From Mucidula mucida (Eukaryota; Basidiomycota; Agaricomycetes; Agaricales; Physalacriaceae): DNA of 64,000 bases. Below are positions 1 to 10,399 of the stretch, piece by piece. Numbering within the stretch: the first letter of the stretch is position 1; each line of letters begins with the position of its first letter. The DNA lies in contig JADNYV010000126.1 in the NCBI GenBank assembly GCA_015501055.1, forward strand, positions 1 to 64,000. Reading direction: 5' to 3'. The translations under genes were made by a program, and so were the position numbers. Under the pieces are notes generated by a model. It was given only the letters and a program-made list of their open reading frames with translations. It was not told the DNA's origin and did no database searches.

Positions 1-1964
1 CTGAACCATTGGGAAACACTCTGGTTGTTGCCGTCGTGCAATATCCGTCCAAATATTCCCACAACAGCACGGACTACAAAGGGCCCATCTTATTTAATCC
101 CGGTGGCCCCGGCGGCAGTGGTGTTGACTTCGTCCTGGGACGCGGTAAGACTTTTGGGGACATTTTCGATGGCAGATTCGACATCGTTGGTTTAATCCCC
201 GTGGTTCGTGCATTTCAGGCGATTTGGCTTCGTACTCCGCTGATAACGCATGCGTGAACAGGTATTGCAAGATCGACTCGCGTTTCTGTCTTTCGGACCG
301 AGGTTGAACGAGCGCTTTGGGGCTATGACCTTAATTCTGAGCTCGGTTATAGCCCCGACGGCGTCGGCAAAGCTTGGGCAACCGCCTCAGTCACAGGCGA
401 GCTTGCTTTGGAACGTGATAATGGCCTCTTGGCACACATCAACACTGATCAAACTGCAAGAGATATGCTGCGAATTACCGAAGCATACGGCTATGAGAAG
501 CTGCAGTACTGGGGTTTCTCGTGAGTCCTTGTATTGTTGATACGAACAGTGTTTCATGATTTTCACAGCTACGGGACCGTCTTGGGTGCTACGTTTGCAG
601 CAATGCTCCCGGTATGCCCGCGTGTTACAGTTTTGTTCTTCAAAGTCGCTAAATTGTAAACCGCGTAGGACAAGGTTGGCCGCATCATCATTGATGGAGT
701 CTGCGATTCCGAAGACTACTACGCCAGTGCGTATAATCTATGTTATCTTCATATCTAATTCTCTTAAAACATCTATAGCACTTTGGTCAAAGAATCTTGT
801 CGATTCTGAGAAGACACTACAAGGCTTCTTCGATGGCTGCTATGAGGCGGGCCCACAGCGATGTTCATTTTATGCGCCCAGTCCTGACGCTATATCTGCA
901 AATCTTACGGCTCTATACAAACGTCTTCGAACGGCTCCGGTACCTGTCAAGACTGATTCTGGTTACGGAGTCTTGGATTATCGCCGTTTACGGCGTGCAG
1001 TATTCTTGTCATTATATTCTCCTTACGCCAAGTTTCCTATTCTCGCAGACGCTCTCTCCGAACTCGCGAGGGGATCTGGGAATCTCTTGTACAACATGAC
1101 GCGAGAACCGGACGTGAAATGCTCATGTCCTGATTCCTCGAATGAACTGGCAAGCGTTAATGAAGCTACGATGTTTGTGGCCTGCAATGATGGCGCATCG
1201 GTCCCCAACAATCTGACTGAAATCGAGGAGTATTATGCAGAGATATCTTCCGAGTACGACTTTGGGAGTCTGTGGGCGGGTCTTCGAATCGGCTGCTCGT
1301 ACGTCAATATTCAATTTCTCAAACTCATAGTTTTCCAACAGTTCTTTCGAAGTGGGTGGCCTCGACTGCCCAAAGACCATTTCCAAGGTCTGAGAAAACA
1401 GCGCGTACGCGTTTTGATGCTTATCGCCCCCAAGGACCATTTGTGACAAACACCAGCCATCCAGTTCTTCTCATTGGTAACACCGCCGGTACGTAGACAC
1501 TTTGCGGCGAAAGTGCCGGACTACGAATGATATATTATAATCCAGATCCCGTTACACCTCTCTGCGCGTAAGTCAAAGAATCCGTAATGGAGTCTGGGCC
1601 TTGATTCTATTTGTACAGCGCACAAAAGATGTCCGCCGGCTTCAAGGACTCGGTCGTCGTGCATCAAGATTCGCTCGGCGTACGTTGTATCTCGTTCCTG
1701 TATTCACGTCTTGACATCCCTCAGCATTGTTCCTTGGCCGCGGCTTCTCCGTGCACATTAGGATATGTACGAGGATACTTCATCAACGGCACGCTTCCAA
1801 AAGCAGGGACTGTGTGTCCGACTATCGACAAGCTTTTTTTTCCTCCAGAAAAGGCAGAAGTGCACGAGCAAACAGTCTGGTCTTATGATGACAGGATGTC
1901 AAAGCTCGGCCGAGAGTTGAGATCTCTATCCGCAGAACGAGGCAATGGGCCATTACAGGTTTGA
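1..1964 (+). CDS. TAP-like alpha/beta hydrolase (S33-type), 5' end outside window, frame breaks
   Basis: Secreted-type serine hydrolase related to tripeptidyl aminopeptidases (S33, TAP-like C-terminal domain), expected to release short peptides from protein N-termini. The window starts inside the gene. The oxyanion region FNPGGPGGSG is near position 90. The nucleophile elbow GFSYG is formed by splicing out 521-568. A cap region follows, then LLIGNTADPVTPL and the catalytic-His segment GHCSLA created by splicing 1680-1724; it ends at TGA 1962-1964. Other introns read by eye: 612-668, 727-778, 1489-1545, 1568-1618. The frame is lost near 193, where FNPRG reads one base out, is regained by 297, and is lost again near 1391 (KDHFQGL / SEKTARTRF). 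All introns are intact. The family call is good; whether the gene works is uncertain. Confidence 0.75.
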
Positions 1965-2137
1965 ACATTGATATAGGTTGGGCATTGTATTCGAACATCA
2001 ATCAAACAAAAACGGCATGATTGCAGTTGGTCCTAGTTCGCATGTCATGACGGCATTGCACTTTTTGACCTTGTTCTTTGTACACTGGTCAATGCGTCGC
2101 TTTGGTAACAGCAGTCTGGTCAAAGGACAACCTCTAC

Positions 2138-2144
2138 TATAAAA
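2138..2144 (+). promoter_or_regulatory. TATA box
   Basis: TATAAAA about 40 bp upstream of the ATG at 2183. It supports that start over the in-frame non-ATG codons further upstream. Confidence 0.45.
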
Positions 2145-2182
2145 CAACACGCAACCAGCCCTTCCATCCCCCAGAAACTTCC

Positions 2183-2698
2183 ATGGCCTCCCCTCAGAAA
2201 TCAACCCGCCGCTCTCCCCGCCTCGCGCAGAAAGACAAGAAGGTCAATGCTTCGCCGAGAATCCCAGAGCAGACGGCCCTCTCCGAGCTCTATTCTTTCC
2301 GCCGTTCTATGTCTCCCTCGCCTCCGCCTCTTGGCCAATATATGCCGTATGCGACACCTCCACCACCCGTCAAGGACTTTGGAGACGTTTACTCTCACGA
2401 TCGATATGAGCCACTGGTACACTCAGTGGCGTCGCCCAGATATGTCAGCCCTGAGCCCGACGAACTCTTGCGGCTCCAGACGCACATTCCGCGAGCCACC
2501 ACGCCAGGATGGGACTGCGAAGGCAAAAGCCGTGCGCCGACTCCCGCGCCATCGCACCTGCGCTTTACGGACATTGAATCGATGACGCCGCCGCCGTCTC
2601 CTCGGCCGTGCAAACGCCAATTGGATGCGGACGCACGACAATCTCATCACCGCGCAAAGACACGTTCCTCTCGTCGTTCCTTGGCAGGCGTCGAATGA
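2183..2698 (+). CDS. small disordered basic protein, unknown
   Basis: Single-exon frame of 171 residues starting at the ATG that follows a TATAAAA. I do not recognise a domain. The N-terminus (KSTRRSPRLAQK) is basic and AT-hook-like, the middle is Pro/Ser-rich with several SP/TP sites (MSPSPPPL, TPPPP, MTPPPSPRP), and the C-terminus is basic (KTRSSRRSL). Composition suggests an intrinsically disordered, possibly nuclear and phosphorylated protein; this is inference from composition only. It lies in the same orientation between the TAP-like hydrolase and the kinase. The length of the open frame with a TATA box in place makes it likely real. Confidence 0.5.
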   Translation: MASPQKSTRRSPRLAQKDKKVNASPRIPEQTALSELYSFRRSMSPSPPPLGQYMPYATPPPPVKDFGDVYSHDRYEPLVHSVASPRYVSPEPDELLRLQTHIPRATTPGWDCEGKSRAPTPAPSHLRFTDIESMTPPPSPRPCKRQLDADARQSHHRAKTRSSRRSLAGVE

Positions 2699-3178
2699 AG
2701 TAGTGGCTCTAGAAGGGACCACAAATGTAGGATGTTATACAGATGAGGAATGTATGCCTGTCTAAGGCTTTTGCAATGTTCACTCTATCTTCTTTACCAC
2801 CGCAGTGCCTGTCTTGAGAGCTGAACGTTGAACTACTATAGAAAGTGAATGGCATACGTGATCGTTCTCTACTCGCGACGTAGAGATTTACTATTTCATT
2901 GACATTCGTTTCTCAAGCGCTCTCGTCTTACTTCCTAATCCCGAAGCTCAGTCATTGATAGCCACAGCTAGAGAGATTGGTTGGGCAAGTCGCTCTATTT
3001 CCCCGCACCTGCTTGAGAATGGTCATATGTCCTGTAGCAGTACTTGTCAAAATCAGCTACAACAAACACGGGCCTACTCACTTCGATCAAGGAAACCATT
3101 TTGGGACCGAACCTCGAACTGTATTTTCGGGGGGCCTACATACTTGAAGGCTCTCCCCCACCCTGACTCATTTTCACC
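2699..3178. other. intergenic, no gene seen
   Basis: Spacer between the small disordered protein and the kinase. I see no conserved coding frame, RNA gene or repeat; it should contain the kinase promoter. Confidence 0.5.
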
Positions 3179-4631
3179 ATGTTGGGACTCCTATCGGTGA
3201 TGAAGAGCACCTGTTTACGGCGGACATTCTCGACGTCCTCTCCGGAAATCCCAATACTCTCGATCACTCGAAAGTCGCAACAGGAGCCTTCGTCGCGTTA
3301 CGAGCGTGGCGGATATCATCCAGTCTCTGTCGGAGAGATATACAACTCTCATTATACTGTAGTCCGGCAACTCGGATGGGGTGTCTACTCGACCGTATGG
3401 CTTGTCCAAGATGCTCGGTTCGTGTTCAAAAATGCTTTGTGGCGTTCTTCGTAGTACTCATGGCATGGGTTCGGAGGGATGGAACACTCGCTTCTATGAA
3501 AGTTCTTGTCGGCGATCTCACGGATGACAGGACTGGGATCGACGAGCTGGGCATGCTCAAGACTGTGCACAGTAGGAATCCACTCTCGTCTGGGTACCCG
3601 CACATTTGCCATCTGCTCGACAACTTTGTTCACCACGGGCCCAACGGTGATCACAGATGTCTTATACTAGAGGCCATGCCTTTCAATATGCTTGAGATAC
3701 ACAATGCTTTCCGATCCGCGTCCGACGCCATGCCCTTGTTCGTGATCCAACGCGTAGCTCAGCAGGTTCTCCTCGCACTCCAGTATATACACGAAGAATG
3801 TGGCTTGGTTCATACCGGTAAACCATCTGGACAATGTTCCGCGATTGTTATACTACCTGCTCTCTATTGCAGACCTCAAAGGTGACAACATTCTCATGTC
3901 AGGTGAAGAAGAGCAATTGGGCGACCCGAATGTCAAAATGGACGTGATTCAGTTATGTTTCTCAACATACAAACTCTCTGATTTCGGGTCTGGTGAGTAC
4001 ACCATTGCGCGCAGTCATTCGATCGATGTTAATGCCCGTTCTGAAGCGAACAAGGTCTCGAACAAATTCGCAAAACTCATCCAGCCGACAGCACTACGTT
4101 CTCCAGAGGTAATAATAGGTGCAGAGTGGGGCACCAAGGCGGACATATGGAATTTCGCGTGCCTTGTAAGCGACTGACTCCCTGGTGAATGGGGCCAACC
4201 TTCTCAAATTATGAAAAGATGTACGAATTCTGTTGCGGTGCCACTCTCTTCAACCTACCTGGAACATCGAGAAGACTGGTTTGAGCCAACCACAGACGCA
4301 TCTGGCCCAGATCGTAGCGCTATTTGGACCCTTTCCGCGCTCATTCCTGGACAAGGGGAATTGCAAGCTCACCGCGCGGTACTTTGATAGTAATGAAGGT
4401 GACGGATTTCTACTTCATCCTCGTTTACTGATGACGTTCGCAGGAAATCTTCTCAATGATGGCGGATTGTCCGACTCGATCTCGCTTGAAGATTTACTGA
4501 GCAAGCGCCACAACCGCCCGGAGAGATCCCGCTATTTGTTGACTTTTTGTCGAAAGGTTTAATTATCGATCCGGATCAGCGTTGGTCGCGACTCAATTGC
4601 TAGCCATCCTTGGCTAGACGGTGTTGAGTAA
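3179..4631 (+). pseudogene. SRPK-like Ser/Thr protein kinase with four frame breaks
   Basis: Kinase of the SRPK type (phosphorylates Arg/Ser-rich splicing factors in animals and yeasts). Visible: the SRPK lead-in YERGGYHPVSVGE, the glycine loop LGWGVYSTVW, the VAIK-like lysine in MKVLVGD, the catalytic loop HTDLKGDN joined across an intron, the DFG-like SDFGS, and the SRPK hallmark LIQPTALRSPEVIIG. Introns: 3418-3476, 3818-3872, 3993-4046, about 4159-4218, 4390-4443. The C-lobe is disrupted: one base is missing near 4249 (before TWNIEKTGLSQ), near 4526 (before LFVDFLSKG), near 4587 (before ATQLLA) and near 4604 (before HPWLDG). Splice sites are intact, so this is either recent decay or a run of assembly deletions. 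ATG 3179 gives a basic leader before the kinase domain. Confidence 0.7.
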
Positions 4632-5651
4632 ATGTGGTATCTGTTTTCCTCCTTGTACCATACATCTTGAACTCACAGTTTTATCATATGTCCAGTCATG
4701 TACAATTACCTCACCAGCGTCAGTCGAAACCTGACAAAATGTTATAATGAACAGCTCACAATGTCCGATTCCCCATTCGCTGTTTTTGGTCGAGTACTTG
4801 CCTATCGTTGATGATGCGGGCCACCTACCTGACGGAGATGCGGACGTCGAGTTGACGACCGCAGTGTGCACAATGCCACGTCCGACCTCTTCGTGCTTCA
4901 TCCTAACGGCAAGTGGCGTTACCAACGTACCCTGCCGACATCCCAAGGGTTATGGGCATCCTAAAAGCGCGTGAATCAAGGTGAACTCACACGCGGTGTA
5001 GCAGGGCAAGTCAAAGGGGCGAGTGTGGCCCACTTGCCAACATAGTCTAAATCACCTCGGGTTCTGTACCAAGAAGGAAGGTGAGTCTGGACCATGCGGT
5101 TTGCCTCGGAAGATGCCTTGATGATTGCAGGCGGGTTGGGTGGTCCGGAGTGGCCGCCACACTGTCTGGATTTAACCTCCAGATGCTATCAGATAACTTT
5201 ACATCCCTGTTTCGGGGCCCCGACGAAGGCCCGATTGTACGCCGTATCTGACTTTTGCCCACTGCTTGAACATTTAACGCAGCAGCAACGCTCAAGGGAT
5301 TGAATGCGGAGTACAAGTCTGCAAGACATCAATCAAGAACACTGATGGACATTTATATACATGTTTGAGTGAGACGAGAGCTCGCCACCCCAACTTTTCC
5401 AAGGTCCCCATCAGCCCTTGCGACTCGTACGGAATGAAATTCATGGGGGCGACTCTGGGTTATTCCAGGTCCAAACATCCAGATTCTATAGTAGATACAT
5501 ATGGATACATACATACAGCAGTGGGTAAGTACAGTAACAAGTCTGTGTAGAAGGAGCGTGGTAGTACAAACGAGCGTAGTACATGTGACCGAGAAATCAA
5601 GAAGGAGTGTGGGTAAGTACAACAGATATAATGACAACAGCAAGGACGGGT
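4632..5651. other. intergenic, no gene supported
   Basis: About 1 kb with short open stretches on both strands. None shows a recognisable motif, splice pattern or consistent codon use. Confidence 0.4.
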
Positions 5652-6371
5652 TTAAAAGGTCGGGAGTCCAATGTGGAACAAGGATAACATGCTGAACGTG
5701 GTCTTGCGTTTGCTTTTTCTTTTGGTGGTGGGAGATGGGGGGATGGGAGGTGGTACACGGTGGATGGGGCTCATTGGAGGAGTGGGAGTAGTCGACGTGG
5801 GCGTCGGCGGTGAGGACATGGAAAAGACGCGAGAACGCGTCCAGAGTCCCCGTATGCTGCGTGGACGTTCCTCCTCATCGATGGAGAAACGCGACGGAGG
5901 TTCAAGCATGAAGTCATCTTCGTCCATGCGGTATGGGAATTGAACGCCGTCGGCTTCAAAGTCTTCATCGTCGTCATCGTCGACAATGTATACTGCTTCG
6001 CGTCGAGCAGACGGCGAAAGACGGAGGGAAGCTAGGGAGCGTGATTTTGCGAGAGAATGATAATCCATGGACGAGGAAGGGGTGTGAAGTGCTGATGAGC
6101 AGGGTGAATGTCCGATGGTGGATATCGTGTCCAAAGACGATGAACGACTGTGGCAGTAGGACCGATCTGCAGGAAAGGAAAGATGGTGGACGAGCGCGGC
6201 TAAATCAGCCTCGGCCTCTGAGCAGAGCTCGTCGCACTGTTCGGGTTTGGATTCTATAAAGGGCATCGAGGGCGGCAGGGCGCGTATCCATCCCGGCGAT
6301 GGGCGCGTCAGCGGCATTGACGACGGAAAGTCGAAGCCGGCAATGGGCGAGTCGGTGCGGGGGATGTCCAT
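5652..6371 (-). CDS. disordered acidic/Ser-Pro-rich protein, unknown
   Basis: Single-exon frame of about 239 residues starting MDIPRTDSP at ATG 6371. Upstream in-frame codons are not ATG, and a TATTTATA sits about 40 bp upstream of this ATG, which decides the start. No domain recognised. Features: Ser-rich middle (HSRSSSLDTIS), an acidic run DDDDDEDFEAD, a Pro-rich stretch near the end (PPTPTSTTPTPPMSP), and a basic then hydrophobic C-terminus (KRKSKRKTTFSMLSLFHIG). Probably an intrinsically disordered regulatory protein; no function is assigned. Confidence 0.5.
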   Translation of the reverse strand: MDIPRTDSPIAGFDFPSSMPLTRPSPGWIRALPPSMPFIESKPEQCDELCSEAEADLAALVHHLSFPADRSYCHSRSSSLDTISTIGHSPCSSALHTPSSSMDYHSLAKSRSLASLRLSPSARREAVYIVDDDDDEDFEADGVQFPYRMDEDDFMLEPPSRFSIDEEERPRSIRGLWTRSRVFSMSSPPTPTSTTPTPPMSPIHRVPPPIPPSPTTKRKSKRKTTFSMLSLFHIGLPTF

Positions 6372-6407
6372 GGCAGTGACGAACGATTTGGAGGGCGGAA
6401 GACACGG

Positions 6408-6416
6408 TATAAATAT
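6408..6416 (-). promoter_or_regulatory. TATA-like box
   Basis: TATTTATA read on the minus strand, about 37-45 bp upstream of the ATG at 6371. Confidence 0.35.
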
Positions 6417-8487
6417 TCTGCTCACGCGGCTATTTGGAAATTCCAGGTTAATATGTAGGACCCTGAAAAGGAAGCTGCTCCATTAAGCATCTTCCAAATT
6501 CGGACGACCTTGTCCTCACGTCATGCCTGTTTCGTCCAAGTCAATCTGAAGCAGGAACCCAGTAATACGACCGTCGCAAGCAACTCACCACCTCTCCAGT
6601 GCTTCCACGGTCACCCGCCTCCCGGATCCAGCCAGCGGTCTTGCCCTCCCCTCCGGCCACGAGTTGATCTGCGCGCGCCCGTAGACGTACTCCCGATCAC
6701 CTCGAGGTCCAACCAATGATTCTCATAATATTTCCTCCTCCATGTCCGAGAGCGTGGGCGCACATTTACAACATGCTGCAAGCCTTGTGTCACTGGAAAT
6801 TGGTTCATTCCGGCTGTAAGTAACACGGGTGTTAAGCGGACCCAACATCATGAATTCGAACGAATTTATCACCTCACACCGTAAGTACCAGTGTCACTCT
6901 TTCAAAACTCAATACTACTCGTTTGACAGATAGGAAGGAGACCGATTGGATACTAACTTTATCCTGGCTTGCCCAATCTGTTCACAGAAAAGCAACACGT
7001 CTAGGACTGCTTGTCTCCACGACATTGACCGAGCTTCTATCTAGAAATTATCTTGACAGGAGTCTAAATGCGCAACGGGGTTGTTAGTCGCCGGGGTATC
7101 GTCGCTCGTCGGTATTCGTACAGCCTGTACTTCTTGCCTGGGCCTCGTCGATTAGCCCACTCCTTTGCATACATCGGTCTAGTCCCACATTCACAAGTAC
7201 AGTTACTCGTCGCGCAGCTCTCCTAGCGTTCAATGCGCCAATCGGTTGCGACGCTCGTGCGAGGCCTATGATATGCTAAAGAACGCGGTGATAACGCCCC
7301 ATGTCCCGATCCTCGTGCTAGCACTCCTTCCGCCGCCTAATCCCCACTATCTCTTGAACGCTAACTCCGTACCAGACTAACACTAGTACAGGAGAAATCC
7401 AGTCGGCCGTGAGACACGCTGCGCGTAAATTAATTGCTCCAGCTGTGGACGATTATCAGATATCAGAATATTCCATTCACACAACAGGCGATAACCATCC
7501 GTCGACATAACCGTCGGTAAGGAACGTATGTCTGGGGGCTTCTCCTTTCTTACTGTTCGCACCGGCTACCGCACATGCGCCTTCTCTACCCAATTCTCGC
7601 TAGTCTAGTCCACGATCTACGGCTAAATTTCACACAGCGCGCGCAGTCCTTAGCGGCGTATAGGCAAGCGGCCAGAGATCATCGTGGTCTTTCTGCCTCG
7701 GAGTCGGAGGTTGCGTGTACCGTATTTGGTCCCCGGTTTCCGGTTTGAATCTGGGCGACTTCTTGATGAGCGATGGGATCATCAGCGCATCAGTGCTTCT
7801 CGGATTTTGATCAGGTGTATATGGATGTGGCAAGATCATGCCTACAGAGGATTAAACACATCTCGTTGATGAAGGCGTTCACACCTAGTAGTTCTCTACT
7901 GTTTGTTTGACAACCCGACTTATCATTGGTATATCACCATATTTGATATCGAGATGCTCATGGTTCACGGCGGTCTAAGCAGGATTCTCGAGGTTCTGAG
8001 GAGAGCCCGCCTGGATTTGCGTCGATTATGTGGCGCGTACCCTCCACTTCTCCTTCTTCATCATGGGCGAGCGAATCCCTTTCGGACTGCAATTCCCCTC
8101 CCTCGTGTCATTCATGCTTTTGACTCTATATCACGATCATGATCAGACTGCCAACGCGTGGGTCGTTGGTCTTCGAAAGCGAACATCTAAGATTGGGCAA
8201 GTAGATCAGATAGTACGCCGTCACCTTCGCGGGTATTGTTGGCGGCTTGGTTGGAAGATGGAAGAGGCTGGCTTTGACAGGCCCGCAATTCTCCCAGAAT
8301 CGAGGCGCCGGCCGTCTCCTTGCCCGCCTTCCAAACATACTTGAGGTGTGTAAGCGAATGTATTAAGAAGAGAGGAAGGCTAGCATGAGAAATGTTGGCA
8401 TATTGGGGGCATATGGCATAGTATACTGTACAGTCATGAGAGTTTCGAGTAAAGAACGTATGTACAGTGGCCGTGTGTTGTAAGAGA
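6417..8487. other. long gene-poor stretch
   Basis: About 2 kb without a supportable gene. Short frames around 7680-8340 occur on both strands but share no motif or coherent splicing. I see no tRNA cloverleaf, repeat or transposon end. A decayed gene around 8000-8340 cannot be excluded. Confidence 0.4.
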
Positions 8488-9198
8488 TTAGACAGAAGAC
8501 CCTCTGCGCTTGGGCCAGAAAGCTAGAAAGTGAAAGCCATCTGCGTCAACATGCACCTCAGCTCTAGAATGCATCTGGGAGTGATCCGTTGCAGACTCGT
8601 CTTCAAATGAATGGAGAAAGTGAAAACCATCAGGATCGACACCTGCAATGATATCTTCTACATGGACGCGAGGCGCCGCTTCCTGCCTGGTAGTGCCCTC
8701 ATCAGAAGGAACGGCATCCTGCAAGCTGTCCCACGACGCCGTCGAGGAATAAGACGAGGTCGAGGAACCGGGGGAATCAGGCATTCTGTCCTGTCCTGCA
8801 TGGTAGTATTCGGTGGCAGGAAAGATGTATTCGGGATGGTGAGGATCGTACTCCTCGTCAGAAGTTTCCATCTCGGAGCTCGAAGAAGAGAGGAGATCCT
8901 GAATACCATTCCACGAAGACGCGTAAGACTTGACAGATAACGTAGGGCTCGGTGGGCTGATGAGCTCGAGGTCAGAAGGAGAGCTCGAGTCCTGAATGCC
9001 ATTCCACGAGGGAACGTCTTCGTCGCGAGCCTCTCGCACCACCTTTCGCAGATTCCGTCTGGTGGCCTTCATACTACGCGCGCACACTCGAAGGAGTTTC
9101 CGGGCGTGCTTGATCTTCGCCTCGGTAAGTTTGGCCGTCCGCGTTGCTTTTGTGACTCGGCGCGCGAAGATGGCAGACTTGCGGCAGTTGATGCGCAT
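8488..9198 (-). CDS. unknown protein with internal SWNGIQD and D-x-DGFHFL repeats
   Basis: Single-exon frame of about 236 residues from ATG 9198 (MRINCRKSAIF). A TATAAA lies about 70 bp upstream, so the longer in-frame extension without ATG is unlikely to be coding. The N-terminal 60 residues are strongly basic (ARRVTKATRTAKLTEAKIK, MKATRRNLRKVV). The rest is acidic and Ser-rich and carries two short repeat types: SWNGIQD, SWNGIQD and SWDSLQD, then DPDGFHFLHSF and DADGFHFLAFW near the C-terminus. No family recognised. Repeated motifs conserved within a low-complexity chain argue for binding sites rather than a random frame. The basic head and acidic tail could suit nucleic-acid or protein binding (inference). 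Confidence 0.5.
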   Translation of the reverse strand: MRINCRKSAIFARRVTKATRTAKLTEAKIKHARKLLRVCARSMKATRRNLRKVVREARDEDVPSWNGIQDSSSPSDLELISPPSPTLSVKSYASSWNGIQDLLSSSSSEMETSDEEYDPHHPEYIFPATEYYHAGQDRMPDSPGSSTSSYSSTASWDSLQDAVPSDEGTTRQEAAPRVHVEDIIAGVDPDGFHFLHSFEDESATDHSQMHSRAEVHVDADGFHFLAFWPKRRGSSV

Positions 9199-9267
9199 GA
9201 TTGGACGTCGGAGAGGTAGAGTACAGACAGAGAGTGCCGCTGCTGTCAAGCCCTCGAGTACGATGTG

Positions 9268-9273
9268 TTTTAT
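9268..9273 (-). promoter_or_regulatory. TATA box
   Basis: TATAAA on the minus strand about 70 bp upstream of the ATG at 9198. Confidence 0.4.
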
Positions 9274-9882
9274 ACATTTTACAAAGCTTGGACCAGCGAG
9301 CTTTGACCAGCAGGCAGCAACCAAGTGGCCAAAGACTGACCAAAACATAATGCTTTGACCTCGGTTGTCGGGCCAGCAGGCCCCTGCAATGCTTAGACCT
9401 AGCATGAATTAAAACAGACCCTGGAGCAGACGTAATACGGATTGAGGCAGACACGATACGCCGAGTAATAGGTAAGCAGTACAATAGACGGAGAACTTTT
9501 TCCAACGGTGTTCGGAGATGACAAAGCGCTGTATTTCACAGATCCTCAAACGCCGAGAAAAGACATATCGCAAGAAAGCTGGAGCAAAGAAGAACCCTCA
9601 AGAAGTGAGCTTGTTGCGCAGTTACACAGGATTGAGGAGTCAAAGAGGCGCAAGCTGGCCTTCGAAAGGTGGCGATGGTACCGCATTTGCTGCGCGCAGT
9701 CCGTTCTGACAGCGGAAAGAGGGATGGAGGAAAGGATGATCTCATCCGATCGTAACTGTTGCCGAACTCGTGGCGTGGTGACTGACGTCAAGGGCCTGGG
9801 TAAGCGAACATGAAATACTCTTAAAGTCGCACCCTCGTTCTCGTGTTCCTCTCCCGCACTCTAGCCGACATCCAGCGCAATC
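9274..9882. other. intergenic between divergent genes
   Basis: Promoter region shared by the minus-strand repeat protein and the plus-strand Pmp3 gene. Open stretches here lack ATG starts or motifs. I note a repeated GACCAGC/GCCAGCAGGC theme around 9290-9380 of unknown meaning. Confidence 0.35.
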
Positions 9883-10277
9883 ATGTCGAAACCCCCATCC
9901 TCCAATCGTAACGTGTTTCTCTACTTCTTGGCCATGTATGCTCTGTCTGTCATTCCTTATCGTCTAATTTACTCACTGCCGTGTTCACAGCCTTTTGCCT
10001 TTCGTCTCTGTATTCATGAGTGCGTGTAATTTATAGCTTTCGAAGGGCTCCACTTGATAGGCACTTGATAGAGCGCGGTTGCGCCGCAGGTACTTCATTC
10101 TCGACGAGATGGGACTTTGACTGATATCTCACATAGACTTTTGGATTAACATCCTCCTTTGCTGTTTGGGTTGGATTCCAGGCATCATCCACGCTTGGTA
10201 AGCTTAATTGGTCGCCTTCGAGTCAACTCTAAACACCGCCCAGGTACATTATCTCCAAGAGTGAAGGCGTAATGTAA
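9883..10277 (+). CDS. Pmp3/UPF0057 plasma-membrane proteolipid
   Basis: Tiny two-helix plasma membrane protein of the Pmp3 (stress-responsive proteolipid) family; in yeast, loss hyperpolarises the membrane and causes sensitivity to cations. Five exons: 9883-9935, 9991-10019, 10072-10089, 10137-10197, 10244-10277, with GT-AG introns; total 195 nt including stop, 64 residues. The spliced product starts MSKPPSSNRNVFLYFL, continues LLPFVSVFMKRGCAADFWIN, then ILLCCLGWIPGIIHAWY, and ends SEGVM. These are the family hallmarks, including the RGC-x5-N and GxxPGxIHAxY signatures. The third exon is only 18 nt. The gene is easily missed because no exon is long. High confidence from the complete match to family length and motifs. 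Confidence 0.93.
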
Positions 10278-10399
10278 TGAACGACCTATGACGAACAAGT
10301 AACGAACTCGAACGTCCTCTCAGTTCACATCATGTCTATTCCAGTTCCGTTTTATTCCACCTGTATGTAATGTACATATCGAGTCTTGAGTTTAAATTA

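Noticed and set aside
3179..3280. Mitochondrial targeting peptide on the SRPK-like kinase
   Set aside because: The leader is basic, but SRPK-type kinases are cytosolic/nuclear and the start codon is not secure.
9508..9813. Possible small basic protein upstream of Pmp3
   Set aside because: The longest frame starts without ATG and the ATG-started alternative is in another frame; neither shows a motif.
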